This document shows, one piece after another, positions 54,847-63,000 of a DNA stretch of 64,000 nt; position 1 is the stretch's first letter, and the number at the start of each line of letters is the position of its first letter. The notes under the pieces were generated by a model. The model was not told the DNA's origin. It was given only the letters and a program-made list of their open reading frames with translations, and did no database searches. The position numbers were made by a program, and so were the translations under genes. The DNA is from Flavivirga spongiicola. GTDB taxonomy: Bacteria; Bacteroidota; Bacteroidia; Flavobacteriales; Flavobacteriaceae. The stretch lies in NCBI RefSeq assembly GCF_030540825.1, contig NZ_JAUOEO010000001.1:2329001-2393000 (forward strand), read 5' to 3'.

Positions 54847-57198
54847 TTAATTTGAAATCTCAAAACGTCGTTTAACCTCATTCCCAAATTCATCCACGAC
54901 AGTAATCATGTGTGTACCCTGTTTTGGAATGATTGCTATATCATGGATGTCTTTAGTGCTTCCGATAAAAGTGTCGTCAATATACCAAAACAAGGTGCTT
55001 TCGGGTTTTGAATGTGCTATTCTTAAAATGAGATCATTTGTTTTTTCGTCAAAATCTTTTGGTAAAAAAATGCTGTTATTTTCTTTTGGATAAATAAATT
55101 CCATCGAAACAGTATGCGCCCCTAAGCAATCACTCCTAAATTTAGGAAGCGGTTTGTAAAACGGATTTTTTGTTTTGTAATAATAGGCCATTAAGGGAGG
55201 TAAAACAAACCAAGATTTGTGGATGATATTACTTAAATCTTCACAAGAAGTATTCACTTGAAAGGATTCATTATGATCCACATGGATTAATATATGATAC
55301 GGGCACGGTTTTGTTTTTAAACCACTTACTTGAATGAATTTTTGTTCAATAGTATGACAATTAGGAGAAGCTCTATGCCCACTTTGTTTACAAATATCGA
55401 TCTCCTGCATTTCGTCAAAGGGTTTTGAAAACCAGTCACTATTTGGTAATAAATCAAACACATCAAAGAGAATAGGAGCAGCCGTTTGTACACCAACTAA
55501 ACCCGGTCGCCCTTCTCCATCAGCATTACCAACCCAAACTCCGACCACATAATCTTTAGTGGTACCAATAGCCCAAGCGTCTCGAAACCCAAAGCTGGTA
55601 CCTGTTTTCCACGCAATCTGTTTAGAACCATCAAAAAAGGCCCAGCTTTCATCACTTTCGGGTCTGTTAACTTCTTTTAAACTTTCATAAGTCAAATAAA
55701 TAGAGGCCGCATCAAAAAGTGTTTTGTCACCAGTTTTATTTCCGAAATCAATTTCATCTGAAGCTAAAAAAGTAGGTTCGCAAAACTCATTTGTAAAATA
55801 CTCACTTGAGGTTTCCGAAAAATGATTTAAAGTTGAAGAGAGCGCTGCATAGCTTTTGCATAAATCCCAAAGATTACTTTCTGCACCTCCTAAAATAAGT
55901 GATAACCCGTAATGATTTGCATTATATTTTAAGTCTTTTAATTGTAAAGCTTTTAAATAATGATGGAATCTATCTAAGCCAAATTCTTGAAGCATTCTAA
56001 CAGCAGGAACATTTAACGAACGTGATAAAGCTCTACTTGCAGGAACTGCGCCATCGTAGGTTTTATTATAATTTTCCGGGTTATAACTACCGAATTGAGT
56101 AGGAACATCAGTTACTAGTGTATGAGGTAACAAATCTCCGGCATCTAACATAGCAGCGTATAAAAAAGGCTTTAGAATACTGCCCGTACTTCTTGGTTTA
56201 TCAATAATGTCAACATCTTTTTGATGGGCTTTATCTGTCGGAGTATTGCCTACATAAGCTAAAACTTGTCTGGTCTTTACATTTAAAACTAATACCGCCG
56301 CATTATAAATTTCGTTCTGACTCAATTGATTATAATGATTTTTTATAATATAGTTTACACGTTGTTGAAGTTTAGCGTCAATCGTTGTTTCTATGCGTTT
56401 TCCATAATTAGTTTTAGATACTTTTTGTAATAAATGAGGTGCTATTTGTGGCAACGGATAAGGTTTTCGAGGTAAGCCTTCAGCAATTGACAGTTGATAG
56501 GTTAATGAATCAATAATGGCATTTTTTAAAAGTTTTTTTAAAAGGCGATCACGTTTTTTTAATAATCGATCTTGGTTTTTCCCAGGATAAATTAGACTTG
56601 GGGCATTTGGTAAAACAGCAAGCGTTGCACTTTCTGCCCAGGATAATTGGTTGGCACTTCTATTAAAATAACGCCATGAAGCAGCATCTAACCCAACAAC
56701 GTTTCCTCCAAAAGGGGCATGACTGCTATAGTAGGATAATATTTTATTTTTTGATTCACGACATTCTAATCGAGTCGCCAAAATAATTTCTTTTAGCTTT
56801 TCGAGATATGTTCTGGGTGGTCCCTTTCTAGATAATCGAATAACTTGTTGTGTAATGGTACTTCCACCACGTTTTACTGCACCAGATTTCAGATTGTCTC
56901 TTAATGCTTTAAAGATAGATATAGGATTAAAACCAGGATGGTTATAAAAATATTCATCTTCAAATTGAACGATACAGGTTTTAAATTTTTCAGGAACACT
57001 ATCGTTTTGTGGAAACCGCCATTGTCCATCTTTGGCAATTTTGGCTCCTAATAATTCTTTGTTTGAACTAGAAATAACCGTTGTTGTTGGATCTTTAAAA
57101 AGTTGCTTTGGCAAACAGAAATAATAGGCAATCAATAGCACAGCTAGGATAACCGATTTAATTTTATGCCGTTTTATGTAGGTTACTATTTTATTCAT
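54847..57198 (-). CDS. pbpC: Penicillin-binding protein 1C (glycosyltransferase/transpeptidase)
   Basis: 783 residues, a bifunctional peptidoglycan synthase of the inner membrane. The N-terminal anchor is about 13-31. The GT51 domain shows QFEDEYFYNHPGFNP, RGGSTITQQVIRLSRKGP and FNRSANQLSWAESATLAV. The transpeptidase shows the active Ser in STGSILKPFLYA, SRSLN and KTGTSFGFRDA. The C-terminal penicillin-binding-like domain (about 700-783) is typical of PBP1C. In many bacteria pbpC is paired with an alpha-2-macroglobulin gene, here displaced to 60060. Composite repeat 1 directly precedes the start. Confidence 0.95.
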   Translation of the reverse strand: MNKIVTYIKRHKIKSVILAVLLIAYYFCLPKQLFKDPTTTVISSSNKELLGAKIAKDGQWRFPQNDSVPEKFKTCIVQFEDEYFYNHPGFNPISIFKALRDNLKSGAVKRGGSTITQQVIRLSRKGPPRTYLEKLKEIILATRLECRESKNKILSYYSSHAPFGGNVVGLDAASWRYFNRSANQLSWAESATLAVLPNAPSLIYPGKNQDRLLKKRDRLLKKLLKNAIIDSLTYQLSIAEGLPRKPYPLPQIAPHLLQKVSKTNYGKRIETTIDAKLQQRVNYIIKNHYNQLSQNEIYNAAVLVLNVKTRQVLAYVGNTPTDKAHQKDVDIIDKPRSTGSILKPFLYAAMLDAGDLLPHTLVTDVPTQFGSYNPENYNKTYDGAVPASRALSRSLNVPAVRMLQEFGLDRFHHYLKALQLKDLKYNANHYGLSLILGGAESNLWDLCKSYAALSSTLNHFSETSSEYFTNEFCEPTFLASDEIDFGNKTGDKTLFDAASIYLTYESLKEVNRPESDESWAFFDGSKQIAWKTGTSFGFRDAWAIGTTKDYVVGVWVGNADGEGRPGLVGVQTAAPILFDVFDLLPNSDWFSKPFDEMQEIDICKQSGHRASPNCHTIEQKFIQVSGLKTKPCPYHILIHVDHNESFQVNTSCEDLSNIIHKSWFVLPPLMAYYYKTKNPFYKPLPKFRSDCLGAHTVSMEFIYPKENNSIFLPKDFDEKTNDLILRIAHSKPESTLFWYIDDTFIGSTKDIHDIAIIPKQGTHMITVVDEFGNEVKRRFEISN

Positions 57199-57207
57199 TT
57201 GTGTTTG

Positions 57208-57380
57208 ACCCTTCCGTCTTTGATTTCTTTTGCTGAAATCAAATCCATATTCCCTTGCAAAGGGAAGGAGTTTTTATATCTGACTTAATTTTACATTTTA
57301 CATTTTACATTTTAGATTAATTAGTTAATTATAATTTTCTTATTTAAGAATTCACCTCCTTTTAAAGGAGGTGAGGAGGT
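57208..57380. repeat. Composite repeat, unit 1 (upstream of pbpC, downstream of DUF559)
   Basis: Part P (57208-57270) has ACCCTTCCGTCTTTGATTTC, then GAAATCAAA and a CCCTT-GCAA-AGGG hairpin. A link of AT-rich sequence includes three direct ATTTTAC-like steps and AATTAGTTA. Part Q (57352-57380) is CACCTCCTTTTAAAGGAGGTG plus GAGGAGG. It fills the gap between the pbpC start and the DUF559 stop. Units 2 and 3 have the same order and orientation. Confidence 0.75.
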
Positions 57381-57385
57381 TTGTT

Positions 57386-57748
57386 TTAATCATTAAAATG
57401 ATTGCTTATTTCCTCTAATACATTAGCACTATCTTTAAAAACCAATTTATTTTCGAATCGAATTACTTTAAAACCTAAATTTTCTAAAACTTTGGTTCTT
57501 TCCCGGTCATAGTTCTGTTGATCAAAATTAAGATGGTAGGCTCCGTCTAATTCTATAATTAGTTTTTCTGATGCGCAATAAAAATCAACGATATAATTTT
57601 TAATACTATGTTGTCTTCTAAATTTTCTTCCTTTGAGTTTCTTTTTCTGTAAAAACGTCCATAATGTTGCTTCAGCTGAAGTTGAATTTTTTCGAAGCTC
57701 TTTTCTGTATCCTTCAAGGTATTTATGATTGTGGATTTTGTTGTTCAT
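57386..57748 (-). CDS. DUF559-domain protein (Vsr/PD-(D/E)XK-like endonuclease fold)
   Basis: 120 residues. Family features are LRKNSTSAEATLWTFLQKKK, KFRRQHSIKNYIVDFYC, LIIELDGAYHLN, YDRERTKVLENLGFKVIRFE and a final helix. The Asp of VDFYC and the Glu/Asp of IIELDG fit the nuclease active site of very-short-patch-repair-like enzymes. Biochemical roles of stand-alone DUF559 proteins are unproven. Units 1 and 2 of a composite repeat lie on its two sides. It interrupts the pbpC/alpha-2-macroglobulin neighbourhood. Confidence 0.9.
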   Translation of the reverse strand: MNNKIHNHKYLEGYRKELRKNSTSAEATLWTFLQKKKLKGRKFRRQHSIKNYIVDFYCASEKLIIELDGAYHLNFDQQNYDRERTKVLENLGFKVIRFENKLVFKDSANVLEEISNHFND

Positions 57749-57760
57749 ATTTGTGATTTT

Positions 57761-57945
57761 ACCCTTCCGCCTTTGATTTCTTTTGCTGAAATCAAATCCA
57801 CCTTCCCTAACAAGGGAAGGAATTGTTTTTAATTCTAATTTAAATTTTTAGTTCAATTAATTAATGCATACTCTTATTTAGCTCTCCTCCTTTAAAGGAG
57901 GAGTGGCTTCTATTTCAATGCTTTGAAATAGGAGGCGAGGAGGTC
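57761..57945. repeat. Composite repeat, unit 2 (upstream of DUF559, overlapping the end of the monooxygenase gene)
   Basis: Part P (57761-57822) is nearly the same as in unit 1, with hairpin CCTTCCCTaacaAGGGAAGG. The link has AATTAATTAATG. Part Q (57882-57945) is CTCCTCCTTTAAAGGAGGAG, TTCTATTTCAATGCTTTGAA and GAGGCGAGGAGGT. Its right end runs into the coding region of the gene at 57915, supplying the last codons and stop. Confidence 0.75.
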
Positions 57946-58250
57946 GTAAACTCATACTCACGCTCTACTTTACAGATTTTTACATTATACCAACTATACC
58001 ATACTGTTCTTCCTTTTTGTTGGGCTTGCAAATGTTCACTTTGTTGTTTCCAGTTTTTTATAGCATCTAAACTGTCCCAATAACTTACTGTGATACCCAC
58101 ATGATCTCTAGCACTATCTATTCCTAAATAACCATCTTGTTGTTTTGCTAGTGCTTCCATTTTGTCGGCCATTTTGGAATAGCTCTCAATATTTTCATTT
58201 TGCGTTGATGTAAAAATGACTGCGTAATAGGGTTTAAAATCGTTATTCAT
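57915..58250 (-). CDS. Antibiotic-biosynthesis-monooxygenase-like (ABM) domain protein
   Basis: 111 residues of a dimeric alpha/beta-barrel fold: YYAVIFTSTQNENIESYSKM, AKQQDGYLGIDSARDHVGIT, VSYWDSLDAIKNWKQQSEHL and VWYSWYNVKICKVER. The family includes monooxygenases and haem-degrading enzymes; no catalytic role can be read here. The last ten or so residues (TTSSPPISKH) and the stop are encoded by composite repeat unit 2, so the native end was replaced. It starts 16 bases after the DUF2071 stop on the same strand. Confidence 0.88.
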   Translation of the reverse strand: MNNDFKPYYAVIFTSTQNENIESYSKMADKMEALAKQQDGYLGIDSARDHVGITVSYWDSLDAIKNWKQQSEHLQAQQKGRTVWYSWYNVKICKVEREYEFTTSSPPISKH

Positions 58251-58266
58251 GTCTTCTAATTAAAGG

Positions 58267-59007
58267 TCACTTTATTGGTCGTTTTCTTTTATCCCAAGTT
58301 AATACTTGTACACCACTGGAATAATGTATTTTGTCGGGGTGATTATTTATTAAATGACTAAATCTGGGATAGTTCAAATTTAATTTTTTAATCATGATTG
58401 ATTGCACGGGCCATTCGATATGGTGTACGTCGTATTCAATAATATGGTTTTTGTAGTCTTGAAAAACGGCATAGCGTTCTGTGAGCCATAAATCGGTTTT
58501 ATCTTTTTTAATAGGCGTATCTTCTATGTGATATTCAATGTTAAAAATATCATTGAATGTTTTGTTTTTTGATATGTAAATGTTGTTGTCTCTACTCATT
58601 TTTGAGTATTGATAAGGGAATTTAGATACTGCTCTCAAAATTTTACAAGAGGACCGCTTGCTACCCTCCATATTTAAAAAGTAAACACTTGGTTTTCCAT
58701 TACAGGTAATATAAACTCTAATATTTATTTCGTAAAAATCTGAAATATAAGGTACTTTAGGAAGGTTTCTAATCCCTATATTATTCATGTTAAAAGCAAC
58801 TAAACTCACCCAGGTTTTTTCGTTTAGGACGTCTAGTTTAATCCCCTTAGGAAGTAAGGGTGTGATTAAATTCGGTGAAACTTCCCAATGTAAAAAAACA
58901 GCTTTATTCCATTCTTGATAAAATGCCCATTTTCGTTTAGGGTATTCAAACGGTCTGTGATTCTTCTCTTTTAGTATTTCTGTTGCGTTCATAATACATT
59001 GAAACAT
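58267..59007 (-). CDS. DUF2071/YqjF-family protein
   Basis: 246 residues (241 from the second Met at 58992). Family features are PFEYPKRKWAFYQEWNKAVF, LHWEVSPNLITPLLPKGIKL, TWVSLVAFNM, YEINIRVYITCNGKPSVYFL and LTERYAVFQDY. YqjF-type proteins share the acetoacetate-decarboxylase-like fold, but no activity is established. The start at 59007 follows the SH3 gene's stop by 5 bases, and the ABM gene follows at 16 bases. The three genes appear to be one small operon. Confidence 0.88.
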   Translation of the reverse strand: MFQCIMNATEILKEKNHRPFEYPKRKWAFYQEWNKAVFLHWEVSPNLITPLLPKGIKLDVLNEKTWVSLVAFNMNNIGIRNLPKVPYISDFYEINIRVYITCNGKPSVYFLNMEGSKRSSCKILRAVSKFPYQYSKMSRDNNIYISKNKTFNDIFNIEYHIEDTPIKKDKTDLWLTERYAVFQDYKNHIIEYDVHHIEWPVQSIMIKKLNLNYPRFSHLINNHPDKIHYSSGVQVLTWDKRKRPIK

Positions 59008-59012
59008 TTAAA

Positions 59013-59864
59013 TTAGCACCCCATCGGAATTCCAAAAGCAATGATTTTTTCAATTTTTTCATCATTCATCTTTGTGAAAATTACTTTAAGGTATATGGTA
59101 CTTATTGAAACCCCAGAAGGGTATGTGTTTACTGTTTTGACATCTTTTATCAGGGTAGCCCAATTTTCACCACAATGTGTTTTAACGGCTTGTTTGAATT
59201 CATTAATATCTATTTTTATAAATTTATTCCATGCCTCTTCCGAATATGAATTCGTTTTAAATTGATTATCTTTTGATATGGACTTTAAAGGCTTCCAGCT
59301 AGAATAATAATGTTTCCAGTCGGTTAAATCACAATGTGGACCTTCGTCCATTATAGTAATACTGTTTTCATGTCTTTGGAATAACTGTATATTTTTATAA
59401 TCAATATGGTGTTTGATTCTAATAATTTTACCTTCAATAGTTTCTCCTAGATCTATGTCTATATTCACTGTGTCTTGGTTTGTTTTGGATGCCCATGCCT
59501 CCAGACTATCAACTGTTAATGTAAACGTGTCAAGATTAATTTTAAAGCGTTTTCTTAATTCCGTTTCAGTTAAGTAACCATTAAAAACATAACCAACATT
59601 TGTGCTGTCATCATTATCAATAGTGCTAATTTTTACCCATTCTCCGGAGATTACTTCATTGTCATCCAGAACATCTAATTTTAAGTTTGTATGTTCTATA
59701 ATTTCTAATTGTGTACCGTAATCCAGTTTTGTGATTTTGCCAGAACCTCTATTAGGTTTTTCTCTTAAAACCAACCCATTGTCAGCCTTTACATATCTTA
59801 TTTCTTGTGCTTGTGCAAAATTGAAAACAATCAATAATGCGATGATGTTTATATATGTTTTCAT
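59013..59864 (-). CDS. Secreted protein with a bacterial SH3-like domain
   Basis: 283 residues. A signal peptide ends at FAQAQ. Residues about 20-90 form an SH3b-like domain: IRYVKADNGLVLREKPNRGS, GTQLEIIEH and GEWVKISTIDN, then VGYVFNGYL. SH3b domains often bind cell-wall peptides. The remaining 190 residues (DSLEAWASKT ... FGIPMGC) are not recognised. It is the first gene of the SH3-DUF2071-ABM group. Composite repeat unit 3 lies just upstream. Confidence 0.75.
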   Translation of the reverse strand: MKTYINIIALLIVFNFAQAQEIRYVKADNGLVLREKPNRGSGKITKLDYGTQLEIIEHTNLKLDVLDDNEVISGEWVKISTIDNDDSTNVGYVFNGYLTETELRKRFKINLDTFTLTVDSLEAWASKTNQDTVNIDIDLGETIEGKIIRIKHHIDYKNIQLFQRHENSITIMDEGPHCDLTDWKHYYSSWKPLKSISKDNQFKTNSYSEEAWNKFIKIDINEFKQAVKTHCGENWATLIKDVKTVNTYPSGVSISTIYLKVIFTKMNDEKIEKIIAFGIPMGC

Positions 59865-59892
59865 TTGTTGTGTTTTAAATTTATTTTTTCAA

Positions 59893-60046
59893 ATCCTTCC
59901 GTCTTTGATTTCTTTTACTGAAATCAAATCCACCTTCCCTTATCTTAAGGGAAGGAGTTGGTATTTATAGTTTTAATTTTAGTCCTGATAATTAGTTAGT
60001 TTTACAGTTTCTATTTCAATACTTTGAAATAGAAGACGAGGAGGTT
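59893..60046. repeat. Composite repeat, unit 3 (between the SH3 gene and alpha-2-macroglobulin)
   Basis: Part P (59893-59957): AATCCTTCCGTCTTTGATTT, GAAATCAAATCCACC, CCCTTatcttAAGGG. The link has ATAATTAGTTAG. Part Q (60007-60046): TTTCTATTTCAATACTTTGA and GACGAGGAGGTT, lacking the AGGAGG palindrome. It has the same orientation as units 1 and 2. It stands between the alpha-2-macroglobulin stop and the next start. Confidence 0.7.
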
Positions 60047-60059
60047 ACTTGTAATTTCC

Positions 60060-63000
60060 TTATTTCTCAACGACCACCCATTTTCCTTTAGTTCTCACCA
60101 AATATTCATTATCATACATAGCTTCAGCTTGAACGCCAGGTAAATAATAGGTGCCTAAATACGATGCGTTTAGCATGACATTAAAGGTTTTGGTGCCCTG
60201 TTTCCCTTTTTCCCTTAAATCGAAATAGAAATTAACACGATCGTCTCTTATATCTGTAAATCTAGCTTGACTGGTTGTCGTATCCCCAAAATCTGTAAAA
60301 CGGGTATTCACAATTTCCCAACCGGATGGGAATATTTGAGTTAGTGCCACATCGTTAATAGCTTCATTTTTAAGATTACTAACTTTTACCGTTGCTACAA
60401 AATCTTGACCTTGTTTTAGTTGGGAGACATTCACTTTATTTCCTTTTAAATCTTTGTATGAATAGGAGACACTTAGCCCACGTTGTTCGGCTAATTCTTG
60501 TCCCAGAGGTAATTTTCCGGAATTTAAAATACGTACATAAACAATATTGTCTTTATTATTAGTAAAGGATAGTGTGTTTTCTCCATCAGTAACGTTTAAT
60601 TCACGTTGCGCAATGGCGCTTTTAGAATTTATGGTTTCTGTTTTTCCATTTATAGTATAGTTCACGTTAAGCGCTTTTCCGCCATTAGCGTCTACCATTT
60701 TTGCAATGGCCAATAAACTATAGGCAGTCGTTTGGGTGCTCATCCAACGATTACTCGATAAATCTTTAGCAATATATTGAGACAGTTCACGTCTTTTTGG
60801 ATTTTTAGTAAGCACCATAGTTTCTAAAGCCATGGCACGATTTCTATCAACAGAGCCATAAGTGTAATAGTTATAGCGAACAGGTTTAAAATTAATGTTT
60901 GCCGATTTAGAAATAGAGGTACTAGCTTCCTTTTGTCCTGCTAATGCATATGCTGCGGCTAATCGCCATTTTGCTTCGTTTGATATGTCGCTAAATTCAC
61001 GTAATCTATTCATAGCTGCTAAATCTGCCTCTCCGGCTAAAGCTAAGGTGTACAGTCTATAAGCTTGTGCTAAATCGGAATTATGAGATCTGTAACTTGG
61101 TCTCCAATCTCTTGCTGCTTGTTGTTGGTATTTAACCCAATTGTTTTTAAAAGTAAGTGGTAAGACAAAACCTTTCTTTTCTGCTTCTAACATGAAATGA
61201 CCTGCATAACTGGTTCCCCAATCGTCAGTGTCATTTTCTCCCATCCAATAACTTAATCCGCCATTTGGTCTTTGAAAATGCCCCAAGCGCTTCATGCCAT
61301 TTTCAATATTATTCTTGATTTTTTGTTTTTTATCGTGTGTCAAATCAAAAATATCATTCAAAAACAACTGTGGGAATATGCTCGATGTCGTTTGCTCTAC
61401 ACAGCCATGCGGATACTGAATTAAGTATTGTAATCTGCGTGAAAAGTCCATTGGTGGCATTGTTGAAAACTCAAGAGTTGCTGAATTCGTTCCGTAAACT
61501 CCAAACGTTGAAAATGCTATGGATTCTGATGCGTTTGCTTCTAAAACCTGGTCTATCGGCTTTGATGTGATAGGGTTTGGATTAAATACATCCAGTTCTA
61601 CTTTATAAGTCGATTTTTCACCATTTCCAGAAGCAATTACTTCAACCGTATTTAAGCCTTTTGCTTTACTAACGTCCAATTCAAAGTAGGTCATTTGCTC
61701 ATCCGGTTTCGTAAAAGAGAGTGTTTTTGATTTGGTGCCAACAATGGAAATTCCATTGCTAAGTTTTAGGCTAATGTTTACGTTTTTAACTTTAGGCTCC
61801 ATAGCAAAAACGGTTACTGGTAGTGTTACTTTTTCACCTGGGCTTAATTTCCGCGGAAGCGATGCTAATACCATTAGAGGTTTTTTTACTTGAACCGATT
61901 TGTCGGTGCTTCCGTAAGCTTCGGTAGCATTATTTCCAGCAACAACCATTGTTCTTACAGAACCAATATAATTTGGCATTTTTATTTTATGCGTTTTGCT
62001 ATCGCCAGCTTTTAAAGAAAAAGGGCCTAAATATGTAACGACAGGTTTAAAACGGTTTGCCTTTTTGTTTTTTCCACCTGCAGCACTTCCGTCACCACCA
62101 ATAGCAAATACTTGATCTATGCTTCCTGAGTAGGCACCAATAACATCATCAAAAACATCCCATGTCTTTACCCCTAAAGCTTCACGGGCATAGAAGGAGC
62201 CCCAAGCATTTGGTGTTTTAAAACGTGTTAAATCTAACAAACCTTCTTCGACCATAGCTATGGTATAAGTCATTGCTTTTCTGTTTTTTTCTGAAACAGT
62301 GACTTCAAATTCTTGCTCAGGGCGCAAGGTTTCAGGCATTTTTAATTCGGGTTCTAATTTGGTTTTTGGGTCTTCAACTAACATTGGGATGACTCCAAAT
62401 AAGCGAATAGGTAAATCGTTAGCTGAGATAGCATGAGGCTGTAATAATGAAATATTAATAAACACATTAGGAGCCATTTCGGACGTTACAGGAATATCAA
62501 CGGTGGTTTCACCTTGTTTTGTTTTTACCCATTTATAATCTAACACTTCTGTACCGTTTTCAATACTTACTAATGCGCGTCCTTCGGTACCTGATTGAAA
62601 TGTTACTTTAGCAGTTTCTCCAACATTGTACTTTTCTTTATCTGCTGAAAAAACAAGCATTTTTGCAGCACCTTTATCGCTGGAAGATGAATTTTGCCAC
62701 CAGTTTTTATAAAAATAAGCTGTTCTTCCTGTGGCATGACCGCTTACAGGGTCTGTGATTCTTATAAGGTAACGACCACGTTCGTTGTCAGGAATTTTTA
62801 TGTTTAATGTTGCTTTTCCATTGGCATCAGTGTTTATTTTAGAGTTTAAATAAGGTCTGTGATAACTGCTGGAAACGTAACTCGATAAGTTATCATAAGA
62901 CGAATTCCACCACCAACGCCATTCAATTTTATAGATTTTAACTTCCAGATTATTTCGTTTTACAGGTTTTCCTTTGGCATCAACCACCACCAAGTCAAAG

